Assembly: GCA_021787035.1 (NCBI GenBank)
Contig: JAJYMM010000207.1
Span: 1-42,753 of the forward strand
Direction of reading: 5' to 3'
Length of the DNA: 42,753 nt
Source: Actinomycetes bacterium
Lineage (GTDB): Bacteria > Actinomycetota > Acidimicrobiia > Acidimicrobiales > Palsa-688
Part shown: in pieces, positions 31,523 through 40,609 of the stretch
Layout: the number at the start of each line of letters is the position of its first letter
Position numbering within the stretch: position 1 is the stretch's first letter
Position numbers and translations under genes: made by a program
Notes under the pieces: model-generated
Told to the model about the DNA's origin: nothing
The model's input: the letters and a program-made list of their open reading frames with translations, nothing else
Databases searched by the model: none

Positions 31523-33646
31523 TCACGGCTGTACGTGGAGGACCTCGGGCACGACGCTTGGCGCGGGCGCGGCGACTGGTACAACAGCCCGGCCGTTGAA
31601 CGCCTCGACGTGCAGGAAGTGCACCGACAGCGTTGAAGCAGCCGAGGGGGGTTCGACCGCGACCTGGGTGCCGGTTACCCGCCGCGAGGACCAACCGACG
31701 GGGAGCTTCACCACCGTCCGCACGTGCCCCGTCCCCACTAGCGGGAACCCCCAGCCGAGGTCGCTCCTGTACCACTCGGCGCTGCCGGCCAGGCGGAGGT
31801 TTACCGCAACGGAGGAGATACCGCGGCCGCTCGTGCTCATGTCGATGATGGCATACTGGCTTGCCGTCCCTGGCGCCGGGGAGGCCGGGTTGGTCGACGA
31901 GTTTGTATACCAGCGGGCCACCTCGTTGGCCATCACTGAATAGGTCCACGGGTTGGCGTCCATGACGGCGTCGCGTAACTGGCCGGCGGCTGGTGCGGCG
32001 ACCGGCGCGAGCAGGAAGCGGAATCGCGTTGTTCCTTTATCGGAAAAATCGTTGTTACCCGTCGCATCTCTTATGACGGGGTGGTGCCCCCACCACGCGC
32101 CCGCGAATGGTCTCTCAACCTCTCTCAGGGCGGACTGGCTGTCGGGGAAACCGGTGAGCGGCTCGCCGCCCCAGAGGTACTGTGCCTTCGACACTTTTCC
32201 ACCGGGTGTGACCGTTAGCGAGATGGCGCCCTCGATGTCTGTCATCCTGCCCCAACGTCCCCACTCCATGAATGGCAAAAAGCCGGTGCCGGCGTCCTCG
32301 TGGCTCCAGACCACTACGTAAGAGAGGGTCGTCGCACCGCCCTTCGCTGGAGATTGGTCTGCGTAGGTAAGTAGGGGGACATCGTGGAGGGCCGAGGTCG
32401 AACGTCCGTACATCACGGGCGCGTACGCGTACGCTAGATACGCCGGGTTGGTCGGGCTCACGACCTCCAGCGCGCTCGCTAGGAGGGTAACCTCGGGCGT
32501 TCGCCCTGGCAGGGGCCAGGAGAGCCCCCCTTTAGACGCGGGAGGCTCGACCGCTATGGTCAATTTGTAGCGGTCGGTCGCGCGGACCGGGCCGGTGAAG
32601 CCGGCGTAGACGAAGGGCTTGGCGCCAAAGAAGAGCACGAACTGCTGGGTGCCGAGGTGTTGGCCGGTGGTGACATCTTCCAAGGTGGCATCTACGACCG
32701 TTGAGCTCGGGTTCCCCGGGCCCCAAGAGGTGCTCGGCGACTCCAGTGCCACCCGGAGAAGCCCCTCACCGATCGTCACCGCAGTTGAGGTGAGGGAAGG
32801 AGCCGTGAGAAGAGCTCCGTCGTAGGGGCCCGTGACGGAACCCGGTAGGGAAAGGTCGCCGGCGCTCACTGGGTGGAGCGCGACGGAGATCGGCGTTGCC
32901 ACGCTGACCACTCGACCGTGCGCACTGGGTGCCCCCGGCGTCCGCCCCCCTGTCCCCGCTGCGCCCGCTGTCCCCGCTGCGCCCTGCGCGACCGGTATCG
33001 TCGGCCCGCTGGCCCCCTGCCGTTCGGTCGCCTTTCGCGAAGCTACGCCGGCCTGGTGCGTAGCTTTGACCGCGGCTCGGCCGGGTGGCACCGGCCCGAG
33101 CGATGGGTCCCACGCGTCGGCTGGCACGCCACAGGATCCCTGGGCCGCGCAGGCGTCGGGGGCAAAGCTGAGCGGATGTGCCAGGAGCCGGGCACCGCCT
33201 AGGTAATGGACCGCATACACCGCCAAGAAGCACGCGGTCTTCCGGCAGTCGGCCCCGCCGAGGGCGGTAGTGAGCAATGCCGGCAGGTGCATGGCCACTT
33301 CCGCGCTCCCATCGGCCGCCACCGTCATGATGCCCACGGTGCGGCTCTCGCAGTCGTCTTGAGGCGAGGCACCCGGGTCCAATAGGAGCAAGAGGGCTTT
33401 GGGGTCGCATTCCGCCACGACGTAGGTGGTGCCGTAGGTGCCGCCCGAGACTCGCACGCGTACCTGCTGGTTGTCAACGAGACCTGAGGAAGGTGTGACG
33501 GACAAGCTGGTGACCGTTAGCGCGGCCGCTCTGGCCATCACGGGGGAAAAGGACACGGCGCTCAGCAGGGGGACAAGCAGGCACACGAGAAGGCCGATAA
33601 AACGCGCTGGCCCGTGGGGCCGCCGCCCCTTGCTGTTCATAGGCAT
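31523..33646 (-). CDS. secreted protein with N-terminal neocarzinostatin-like domain
   Basis: A 707-residue exported protein. The signal peptide is residues about 1-40, with a basic start (KGRRPHGPAR), the hydrophobic IGLLVCLLVPLLSAVSF, and an Ala-rich cleavage region. Residues about 42-160 read LSVTPSSGLVDNQQVRVRVS with GTTYVVAECDP and later Cys pairs, like the Ig-fold neocarzinostatin family. Residues about 185-240 are a low-complexity Ala/Gly/Pro linker. The remaining 450 residues look beta-rich, contain several Trp, and I do not recognise them. It could bind small molecules, glycans or the cell surface. No catalytic motif is visible. Confidence 0.6.
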   Translation of the reverse strand: MPMNSKGRRPHGPARFIGLLVCLLVPLLSAVSFSPVMARAAALTVTSLSVTPSSGLVDNQQVRVRVSGGTYGTTYVVAECDPKALLLLLDPGASPQDDCESRTVGIMTVAADGSAEVAMHLPALLTTALGGADCRKTACFLAVYAVHYLGGARLLAHPLSFAPDACAAQGSCGVPADAWDPSLGPVPPGRAAVKATHQAGVASRKATERQGASGPTIPVAQGAAGTAGAAGTGGRTPGAPSAHGRVVSVATPISVALHPVSAGDLSLPGSVTGPYDGALLTAPSLTSTAVTIGEGLLRVALESPSTSWGPGNPSSTVVDATLEDVTTGQHLGTQQFVLFFGAKPFVYAGFTGPVRATDRYKLTIAVEPPASKGGLSWPLPGRTPEVTLLASALEVVSPTNPAYLAYAYAPVMYGRSTSALHDVPLLTYADQSPAKGGATTLSYVVVWSHEDAGTGFLPFMEWGRWGRMTDIEGAISLTVTPGGKVSKAQYLWGGEPLTGFPDSQSALREVERPFAGAWWGHHPVIRDATGNNDFSDKGTTRFRFLLAPVAAPAAGQLRDAVMDANPWTYSVMANEVARWYTNSSTNPASPAPGTASQYAIIDMSTSGRGISSVAVNLRLAGSAEWYRSDLGWGFPLVGTGHVRTVVKLPVGWSSRRVTGTQVAVEPPSAASTLSVHFLHVEAFNGRAVVPVAAPAPSVVPEVLHVQP

Positions 33647-33722
33647 GCCTCATTAAAGCCCTGCCGGGTGCGCCCACCGACGCGGCGCTACCCTTGGTCT
33701 GCAATGGGGGCTGGCTGATGGC

Positions 33723-35324
33723 GTGCATGGTCCCGTCGCTGGCGGTCGGCGCGCTGTGACGTCGCCACGCCGCGCGAGGCGCGAGCTCTCGGGCCCGGTC
33801 ATCTCGCGCCGGCAGCTGTTCCGGGCCGCCGGAGGTGCATCAGGTGTGGCATTGCTCGCGGCCTCCGCTCGGCTGCTCCCAGCCCAGGGGAACAACGCGA
33901 CCCTGGCGACGCTTGCTCATCTGCCAGTGCTAACAGCCAGGGCTACGTCTGCCAGCGGCCAGGTGCTCCAGTTCCGTTCGCGGCCGGATCTCCAGGTTGC
34001 TACGCCCCAAGTGAACATCGACTTACCCGGCCAGGACAATGGGCTCATCTTCACCGACACCCACGCCGGCCCGGGCGAGGAAGGACCGCTCATCTTGGAC
34101 GGAGCTGGCCAAGTCGTCTGGTTCAACCCGGTCTCGCCAAATGCCAGCCCGACGGAGCGGGCAATGAACCTGCGGGTGAGCACCTACCAGGGCAAGCCGG
34201 TCCTCAGCTGGTGGGAAGGAGCGGTCGTAAACGAACACGGAGAAGGCCATTACGTGATCGCGGACTCATCGTACTCGACTATAAAGATCGTTGAAGCGGG
34301 CAATGGTTACCAGGGAGACCTCCACGAGTTCTTCCTGACGCCGGAGGGGACTGCCTTTTTCACTTGCGTCGGTGTGTCGACCGCAGATTTGACGGCTTAT
34401 GGGGGCGGCTCCGATGGGGCGTTTTACTATGGCGTCGCTCAGGAAGTGGACGTGGCAACCGGGGCGGTAATGTTCGAGTGGAGGAGCGACGAACATATCG
34501 GTTTTGATGAGTCATATTCTACGCCGGCGGAGTTTGGGACGGAGCCTTGGGACTATTTCCACCTAAACTCGATAGCGCTCGACGGTGCGGGAGATCTTCT
34601 GATCTCCTCGCGCAATTGTTGGGGCTTGTACAAGGTGAGCCGCGCCACAGGAGAAGTGCTCTGGCGGATGGGCGGCAAGAAGAGCGATTTTTCCTTGGGG
34701 CCGGGCGCCGAGTACGCATGGCAGCATGACGCTATGCCTCAGGCTGACGGTTCCATAACGGTTTTTGACAATGGTGCCGGTCTCGCTGTGACCGAGCCGC
34801 AGTCGCGCGGGCTCGTTCTCCAGCCCGACTTCACCGTGATGAGCGTGGCCCTCGCGCGCCAGTACCTCCACCCCGACGGCGCCCTCCTCGCTAACGCTCT
34901 TGGGAGCGTGCAGCTCTTACCCAACGGGCATGCCCTCGTCGGCTGGGGCGAGTGGGCCGCCTTCAGCGAGTTTGACGAGAACGGCCAGGCCGTCTTGAAC
35001 GGGCGTCTCGCCGGGAGCTTGACCCTCGGGTACCGGGCCTACCGCTCACCTTGGGTCGGGATGCCCACGGAACCTCCCGCACTCGCGGTGGAGCGAAGCG
35101 GCGGCCGCTTGACGGTGTACGCCAGTTGGAACGGTGCCACCGAATACGAAAGCTGGCTAGTACTCGGGGGCAAGAGCCCGGGCACCCTCTCGCCGATCGG
35201 GACGGCACCCAAAGCAGGCTTCGAGACGCAGGTGACGGTGCCGTCCCGGCCGAGGTACGTGGCGGTGTCGGCGCACGACGCGAAGGGCAACCGGCTTGGG
35301 ATCTCGAAGGCTCTGGCAACCTAG
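33723..35324 (+). CDS. arylsulfotransferase-like (ASST family) protein with Tat signal
   Basis: A 533-residue exported protein. SRRQLFRAAGG near residue 29 is a twin-arginine motif followed by a hydrophobic stretch, so it should be secreted folded. The body resembles the ASST beta-propeller family: GLIFTDTHAGPGEEG, LILDGAGQVVWF, GHYVIADSSYSTIKIV, WDYFHLNSIALDGAGDLLIS and WQHDAMPQADGSITVFDNG, with His residues in the usual active-site region. ASST enzymes move sulfate between phenolic compounds without PAPS, but many actinobacterial homologues have unknown substrates. GTG 33723 is the longest start; GTG 33756 is also possible. Confidence 0.75.
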   Translation: MHGPVAGGRRAVTSPRRARRELSGPVISRRQLFRAAGGASGVALLAASARLLPAQGNNATLATLAHLPVLTARATSASGQVLQFRSRPDLQVATPQVNIDLPGQDNGLIFTDTHAGPGEEGPLILDGAGQVVWFNPVSPNASPTERAMNLRVSTYQGKPVLSWWEGAVVNEHGEGHYVIADSSYSTIKIVEAGNGYQGDLHEFFLTPEGTAFFTCVGVSTADLTAYGGGSDGAFYYGVAQEVDVATGAVMFEWRSDEHIGFDESYSTPAEFGTEPWDYFHLNSIALDGAGDLLISSRNCWGLYKVSRATGEVLWRMGGKKSDFSLGPGAEYAWQHDAMPQADGSITVFDNGAGLAVTEPQSRGLVLQPDFTVMSVALARQYLHPDGALLANALGSVQLLPNGHALVGWGEWAAFSEFDENGQAVLNGRLAGSLTLGYRAYRSPWVGMPTEPPALAVERSGGRLTVYASWNGATEYESWLVLGGKSPGTLSPIGTAPKAGFETQVTVPSRPRYVAVSAHDAKGNRLGISKALAT

Positions 35325-35465
35325 ACGAGCCGCTGATAATGCCTAATGAGGCCGTCGGTGCAACCTAGTTCGCGGCTCTCTCCGGGCATGCCCAAGTGCG
35401 CAATTGGCACCAGCCCGATGGGCACCGGCCTGCCTTATGGGTGCCAGAGTCGGTACGGTGCATGT

Positions 35466-36428
35466 GTGAGCGGGCACGCGTCAAGGTTTGCAGCAGGCCT
35501 GGGAGCTGCTTTGATGTCCCTGGTGGCTATGGGCGCGATGCCGGTCGCTGCCAGCGCGTCGAGCCGTCCAGCGTCGGTGCCCACTGTGGCACACCCTTGC
35601 GGGACGGCGCGGGGTAAGCCAAAGGTTGACCAGGTCCTCCTCGTATGGGAAGAGAACCACAGCTTCAGTTCAGTGATCGGCAGCCCCGAGGCGCCCGAGA
35701 TCAACAAGCTGGCGAACGATTGCGGGCTTGCCACCAACTACGAGGCTGTCACCCACCCGTCCTTGCCTAACTACATGTCCATGACTTCGGGCCTCTCGTA
35801 CGCGCACGCGCCCTGGGACGGGGATTGTGGCCCCTATGGCAGTTGCACTACCAGGGCCAACTCGGTCTTCGGCGAGCTCACTGCGTCTGGGAAGCAGTGG
35901 CGCTCTTACGCAGAGGCCATGGAGGGCAACTGCTCCCCCGCTACCTACGGGACCTACGCGGCCCGCCACAACCCAGCCGTGTACTACACCGCGATCAAGT
36001 CTCAGTGCCGCGCCTGGGACCAGCCGCTGGGCACCACCAAGGAAGGCGAGCTCCACAGTGCCCTGAAGAACGGCCCCAAAGTGGCACTGACCACCGTCAC
36101 GCCCGATGTCGAAAACGATATGCATAATGGGACCGTCGCACAGGCGGACAGTTGGCTCTCGGACTGGGTGCCGCAGATGGTGGCTAGCCCCTCCTACAAG
36201 TCCGGCCGGCTGGCCGTAGTGATTGCCTGGGACGAGGGTTTCGGCGGGGGTAACGTACCTTCGAGCGCGCCCCTCATAGTCATGTCTGCCTATACCCACC
36301 CCGGGGCCCGCGCGAAGTTGGCGCTCGATGATTACTCTGTGTTGCGCTCGATCTCACAGCTGACTGGGGTCCGCCCGCTCGGTGCGGCGGCGCGGGCGCC
36401 AAGTTTCTTGGCTGCGTTCAACCTCTGA
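35466..36428 (+). CDS. secreted phosphoesterase (acid phosphatase/phospholipase C family)
   Basis: From GTG 35466 the protein is 320 residues and begins with a clean signal peptide (hydrophobic SLVAMGAMPVAASAS). Upstream starts (35346, 35388) would add residues unlike a signal. The phosphoesterase family core is present: VLLVWEENHSFSSVIG, THPSLPNYMSMTSG with the presumed nucleophile, and VIAWDEGFGG for the second metal site. Such enzymes hydrolyse phosphate esters or phospholipids outside the cell. It follows the ASST-like gene in the same direction but with 141 bases between, so co-transcription is uncertain. Confidence 0.85.
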   Translation: MSGHASRFAAGLGAALMSLVAMGAMPVAASASSRPASVPTVAHPCGTARGKPKVDQVLLVWEENHSFSSVIGSPEAPEINKLANDCGLATNYEAVTHPSLPNYMSMTSGLSYAHAPWDGDCGPYGSCTTRANSVFGELTASGKQWRSYAEAMEGNCSPATYGTYAARHNPAVYYTAIKSQCRAWDQPLGTTKEGELHSALKNGPKVALTTVTPDVENDMHNGTVAQADSWLSDWVPQMVASPSYKSGRLAVVIAWDEGFGGGNVPSSAPLIVMSAYTHPGARAKLALDDYSVLRSISQLTGVRPLGAAARAPSFLAAFNL

Positions 36429-36454
36429 CCTTTGCCACTTCCGCCCGGCCGGCA

Positions 36455-36476
36455 GCTCAACAATCTGGAGTTGAGC
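36455..36476. terminator. hairpin between convergent genes
   Basis: GCTCAAC and GTTGAGC pair around an 8-base loop, between the phosphoesterase stop (36428) and the minus-strand gene ending at 36489. An AT-rich stretch follows on the plus side. It may work as a bidirectional terminator. Confidence 0.45.
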
Positions 36477-36488
36477 ACATTAGATGTG

Positions 36489-38246
36489 TTAATTGAGCAA
36501 TCGCCGGCAGGGGAGTCGCGCCTCCCAGCCGGTCGGGTCTGTCGGCACCGTCGCTATCTTGATGCTGCCACTTGCGCAGCGGCGGCTTGCGCGCGCAATT
36601 TCGAGCGGCCAGGACGGCCCTCGGGACCGAGAATTCGAGTCACGGTAGTCGACGACCCAGGTCGGTGCCAGGAGCAAAAGGCAGGCGACCGCTGCCGTAA
36701 ACGTGCGCAGGCCGGGTGAAACTGGGGATGCCGGTCGCCTTGGCCGCCGACGTGGTGCGGCGTGGAGACCGGCCGCGGCCCGAGCGGCCAGCCGGTCGCT
36801 TGGTCGCCCACCCGAGCCCCCGCTCGTGAGGGCATTTCCCGGTTCGGCTGGCGCCCCCACGTCACCACCTCTCGGTTCGCCTGGCGCCCCCACGTCACCA
36901 CCTCTCGGTTCGCCTGGCGCCCCGACGTCGCCACCTCGCGGTTCGGCTGGCGCCCCCACGTCGCCGGCTGGCGCCCCTGCTCGTGCGCCGGCTGGGGATC
37001 CCACGGCGCCGCCGGCCCACCCGTCGGCCGTGACGACCAGGGCGCTTACGAGCAAAAGTAGCGGTACGGCCTGGTAGCGGCTAGCCGGCTGGACCTTGCC
37101 GGCGGCCATGAGGGGGGCGACGTTACGCAGCCAAGCCGGGACTAGGAAGCAGACCAGCGCAAAGAACACGGCTATCGCCGTAAAGCTCCGGGCCCGCCGG
37201 GCTGGGCAGGCGGCCCCGGCGGTGGCGACTGCGACAAGGACTAGGACGCCAAGTGCGGTCGCCAAGGCCTTTTGGTGTACGACCAACCAGTCCGTCCCTT
37301 TTACGCCGGCTAAGAGCCCGAGGCCGACCCGGAAGGCAAGCGACTGTGCCAGTCCCGCTCCGCTGCCTGGCCTGAACGCGGCCGAGACGCCGCGGTTAGC
37401 GGTATTGGCGATGATCACGACCCCCTGGAACGCTAGGCCGGCGAGAAGCCCGACAACCGGGGCCTGTTCCCTCGGACGGTGCCGTGTTTCTTCCCAAAGG
37501 CATGCGGCTCGCAGGGCAGCCAGGGGGAGGAGCAACGCGGTGAGAGGCTCGGAGGCGCCGGCGAGCGCGCACAAGAGGAGGGCACCGGCGCTGCCGGCCC
37601 GCGCCGCCGGCCTCCACAAGAAGGCCCAGAAGCAGGCAAAAAACAGCCACCACGGGACGTTCACGGCGTTGTCGAGCAGTTCGGCCCCGGCTACAGGCAG
37701 GAACACCATCGACGCCGCCAGCAAGCCCCGGAGGAGGGGCGAAGCGACGTGTCCCCTGGCCATATGGAACACGAGGCAGGAGATGGCAGCCAAGCTGGCT
37801 GCCCCGACGAGCGCCATGACCCAGGACGCGTCGCGAGGCGCGAAAGCGGTGGCCAGCGCGGCCACGAGGCGTGGGTAGAGCTGTACGTAGCCGGCGTGGA
37901 GCGTGACGAGCGTGCGTGCGAAGGGCAATGAGAGGGCCTGGCTGTAAAAGAACTTCCCGTCTTCTGCCCAAATGGTCTTCCAAGCCGGGAGGCCGCTTTG
38001 GCGGAGGAGGGCCAAGGCTGCCAGTGCCACCGACGCGGCGACGTAGCCGGCGGCCACTAAGGCTTTGTTGCGGCCGGTCCGGGGCGCTGCAACAGCCGTT
38101 TCGGGGAAAAGCCATCCTTGTAACCGGCGGCTTGCCTCGCGCGAGGGTACGTGTAGACCCGCAATGCCAAAGGGGGCCTGACGGGAGGACTTTGCCACGG
38201 CCCGCTTAGGCCAGCAACCCGCAGAGCGAAAGGGGTGTCCCCGCAT
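36489..38246 (-). CDS. GT-C-like polytopic membrane protein with repeat insertion
   Basis: A 585-residue membrane protein with about 10 hydrophobic segments starting near residue 62. IWAEDGKFFYSQAL in the first outer loop gives an Asp/Glu pair as in GT-C enzymes. Near residues 430-470, just after a hydrophobic helix, lies an 11-residue repeat (GGDVGAPGEPR, about 3.5 copies), then a polar stretch and a last helix (AAVACLLLLAPTW). The first codon overlaps the upstream gene by 41 bases; GTG 38198, 7 bases after that gene's stop, is a likely alternative. It forms an operon with the gene at 38206. Function is inferred as lipid-linked sugar transfer. Confidence 0.6.
   Translation of the reverse strand: MRGHPFRSAGCWPKRAVAKSSRQAPFGIAGLHVPSREASRRLQGWLFPETAVAAPRTGRNKALVAAGYVAASVALAALALLRQSGLPAWKTIWAEDGKFFYSQALSLPFARTLVTLHAGYVQLYPRLVAALATAFAPRDASWVMALVGAASLAAISCLVFHMARGHVASPLLRGLLAASMVFLPVAGAELLDNAVNVPWWLFFACFWAFLWRPAARAGSAGALLLCALAGASEPLTALLLPLAALRAACLWEETRHRPREQAPVVGLLAGLAFQGVVIIANTANRGVSAAFRPGSGAGLAQSLAFRVGLGLLAGVKGTDWLVVHQKALATALGVLVLVAVATAGAACPARRARSFTAIAVFFALVCFLVPAWLRNVAPLMAAGKVQPASRYQAVPLLLLVSALVVTADGWAGGAVGSPAGARAGAPAGDVGAPAEPRGGDVGAPGEPRGGDVGAPGEPRGGDVGAPAEPGNALTSGGSGGRPSDRLAARAAAGLHAAPRRRPRRPASPVSPGLRTFTAAVACLLLLAPTWVVDYRDSNSRSRGPSWPLEIARASRRCASGSIKIATVPTDPTGWEARLPCRRLLN
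36841..36971 (-). repeat. 33-bp tandem repeat inside the membrane-protein gene
   Basis: Units start at 36841, 36874, 36907 and 36940 (partial), nearly identical. They keep the reading frame and encode the 11-residue GGDVGAPGEPR unit. Confidence 0.93.
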
Positions 38247-40560
38247 CCCACGTGAGCGCCACGAGGCTGCCTGGGTCGTTGTCGTCTACGTAGCCAGTCC
38301 CCTTGCCCGGTACGGTCAATTCGACAGGCTGAGAGACAAGCGACGGGAGGGACTTCGCAACTGCGCCTTGTTTAGGACCTGTCGCCGCGCCGGGGGGCAA
38401 AGGGTGGGAATGACCCGAAGGCTTAGGAAGAGCCGCACCGCCAACGCCGAAGCCGGCCCGTTGCCCTTGCGCCAAGCTCGCTCCGAGGTCACGGGGTGCG
38501 CCGGCTGGCGCTTGACCCGCTTCTACGAGGACAGAGGCCGAGTTGGCACCGGCGGGCACGCGCAGCCAGATCTGCATTGCCGGGTTGATGGTCTGGGGCG
38601 TAAATGTCGCGCAGCCTGAGTTTGCAGTGCTTTTGGTGGCGAAGGCCGTTCGTACCAGCTGGAACGGCGTCCTAGAAATAGGCTTGTGTGAAAGGGTCAT
38701 GTTCACGCCGTCCCAAACGCCCAGTGCCAGGACTGCGCGCGCGTCAACCCTGTCGAGCGCGCTCAGGTGCGGCCTGGCGAGCAGGTGCTCCTTTTCTAGT
38801 AGGGCGATGTTGGCCACCTGCAGGTTGGGGTCCCCTGGTATTGGTGCGGCTGCAGGCCCCGAGACGTCTGGCACCCCGGAGGCGACCAGCTCGCCCACCG
38901 CCTGCAGCTGGGTCTTCAGCTGAGAGGTGAGCGCCACCTGGGCGCTTGTAAATGCGTCGGCTTGGCCGATGTTGCCGAGCGTCGTGAAGAGGAGGAGCCC
39001 GGCCGCGCCGACGCGTGCCACCACCCACCCCTGGTGTTGCCACCCAGTTAAGACCACCGCGACCAGGGGGAGGAGGATCGCTATGGCGACGTATATGTAG
39101 CGCGAGGCGTTGGCACCCCCCGAGATGTCCCGCCCTACCGCGGCGAGGGCATAAAAGGACAGGGCGCTCGCGCAAAGGGCCAACAGCGCAGGGCGCTCTG
39201 ACCACAGGCGCCGCCCGTGCCAGGCAACCCAGACGATAAGCCCGGCGAGGAGGGCGGGCCCGGCCGCGGTGTAATTAAACGTGTTCCCGAGAGCCGAGGA
39301 GAGCCCGTTCCAGACATACCCCGGCAAGGATGTGAACGTGGTCAAGTCGAAATGGTCCGAGTGGCCCGTGATCCCGAGGCGGCCCACGCCGGCGAACCAC
39401 ACGAGGTAGCAGGCGACTGGCGGCCATAAGAGCCGCACCGCCCGGCGCCAGGGTAGGCGGGCGAAGGCGAGGACGGCCGCGCCGGCGACCATGGCGTCGC
39501 CGATAGTCGAGCACATGAGGCTGGCGAGGAGAGCTGCCGAAGGGGCCAGGTCCTGCTTCGCCGGTAGCACGCCGAGCAGGACTTCGGTACGAGGCCGATG
39601 GCCGGTCTCGGGCGGGGGTGCCAGGGATGTGACGCCTCCGGGCGTTTGCGCGGCCAGGCCCGAGGACGCCGTGGCGCTGGGGGCCGGAGCCGAGGACGCC
39701 AGGCCCGAGGACGCCGGGCCCGCTGACGCCGGGCCCGCTGACGCCGGGCCCGCTGACGCCAGGCCCGCTGACGCCAAGCCCGAGGACGCCGGGCCCGCTG
39801 ACGCCAGGCCCGCTGACGCCAGGCCCGAGGACGCCAGCGCAGGCGCCGGCCGGTCGAGCAGGTCCAAGGCCAGCAACCCGAAGGCGACCGAGCCCACGAA
39901 ACCGACCTGGAACGCCCAGCCGAAGTCGGCTGCCCCCGCACCGAGCAGCCCGAGCATCAATGTTGCAGCAGCGGAGACCCATGGGTCGGCACCCGCTCGC
40001 CGGCAGGCGCGCCACGCCAGGTGGAGAACGAGCGCTTGGACCGCGAAGAGCAGGGCGAGGTAAGGCCAGTAGCTGCTCAGGTGCCATATCGAATAGATGG
40101 CGCGCCACGCCAGGATCGGGAGGGTCGACCAGTGCTCGTTGTGGGGGAACCAGATGCCGTGGGTGCTGCCGGGCGAGTAGCCGAGGCCCCTGTCCACCAA
40201 GAAGTCCCATTCGTCGCCGAAGAACCACAGGCCCCGGTCCCGCCAGGCCCAAAACGCGAGCGCCCCGACCACGGCGACCAGGTGCATGGCGCCGGCAAGG
40301 CTGGGCCGGAGGACCAGGCGGAGCGAACGAGGCGCCGATGCTTCCCTCGGAGTGCCCAGGAGGCCGGCCCCTTCAGGAGCTACGCCACCCGCCTCGGGCT
40401 CGCGCGCGTCGGCGACTGCGGTCGCGCCGGCGCCGGTCTTACCGGGATCGGGCCGCACCGTTGGGGAGATTAGCCCAGTGCGGCGGGAGGCAACGCCCGC
40501 CCAGTCGCCTTCCTCGCACCTGAGCAGGGGGAACTGGGCGGCCGTTAGTAGGGGCGGCAC
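38206..40560 (-). CDS. GT-C-like polytopic membrane protein with 15-bp repeat insertion
   Basis: A 784-residue protein (GTG start). Residues 1-85 are cytoplasmic and Pro/Ala/Gly-rich. About 10 hydrophobic segments follow. The first outer loop carries WFFGDEWDFLVDRG and later WFPHNEHWSTLPI, with an acidic pair like the catalytic site of GT-C transferases. Residues about 240-300 are an Ala/Ser/Gly/Pro insertion (ASSGL/ASAGP pentads), from a 15-bp DNA repeat, placed between membrane helices. The C-terminal 200 residues are soluble, with Cys near the end. Together with the next gene downstream it forms a minus-strand pair. It starts 50 bases from the divergent pyruvyl-transferase-like gene. Confidence 0.6.
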   Translation of the reverse strand: MPPLLTAAQFPLLRCEEGDWAGVASRRTGLISPTVRPDPGKTGAGATAVADAREPEAGGVAPEGAGLLGTPREASAPRSLRLVLRPSLAGAMHLVAVVGALAFWAWRDRGLWFFGDEWDFLVDRGLGYSPGSTHGIWFPHNEHWSTLPILAWRAIYSIWHLSSYWPYLALLFAVQALVLHLAWRACRRAGADPWVSAAATLMLGLLGAGAADFGWAFQVGFVGSVAFGLLALDLLDRPAPALASSGLASAGLASAGPASSGLASAGLASAGPASAGPASAGPASSGLASSAPAPSATASSGLAAQTPGGVTSLAPPPETGHRPRTEVLLGVLPAKQDLAPSAALLASLMCSTIGDAMVAGAAVLAFARLPWRRAVRLLWPPVACYLVWFAGVGRLGITGHSDHFDLTTFTSLPGYVWNGLSSALGNTFNYTAAGPALLAGLIVWVAWHGRRLWSERPALLALCASALSFYALAAVGRDISGGANASRYIYVAIAILLPLVAVVLTGWQHQGWVVARVGAAGLLLFTTLGNIGQADAFTSAQVALTSQLKTQLQAVGELVASGVPDVSGPAAAPIPGDPNLQVANIALLEKEHLLARPHLSALDRVDARAVLALGVWDGVNMTLSHKPISRTPFQLVRTAFATKSTANSGCATFTPQTINPAMQIWLRVPAGANSASVLVEAGQAPAGAPRDLGASLAQGQRAGFGVGGAALPKPSGHSHPLPPGAATGPKQGAVAKSLPSLVSQPVELTVPGKGTGYVDDNDPGSLVALTWDAGTPLSLCGLLA
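39691..39840 (-). repeat. 15-bp tandem repeat, ten units, inside a membrane-protein gene
   Basis: Ten units of consensus CGCTGACGCCRGGCC, or CGAGGACGCC at the variable positions, without indels. Each encodes five residues on the minus strand. Two types (CTG and AGG at position 3-5) alternate irregularly. Confidence 0.94.
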
Positions 40561-40609
40561 TGCTTGCGCCTACGGGGCCCAGGCCCTTCGTATTGGTAAC
40601 CTGCCTGAG

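Noticed and set aside
30958-31599. 213-residue plus-strand frame in the convergent gap
   Set aside because: It runs over hairpin copy 3 and into the minus-strand gene, is Arg-rich, and shows no domain.
40286-40609. N-terminal extension of the pyruvyl-transferase-like protein
   Set aside because: It overlaps the minus-strand membrane gene antisense, is Pro/Ala/Arg-rich, and the recognisable fold starts after ATG 40610.
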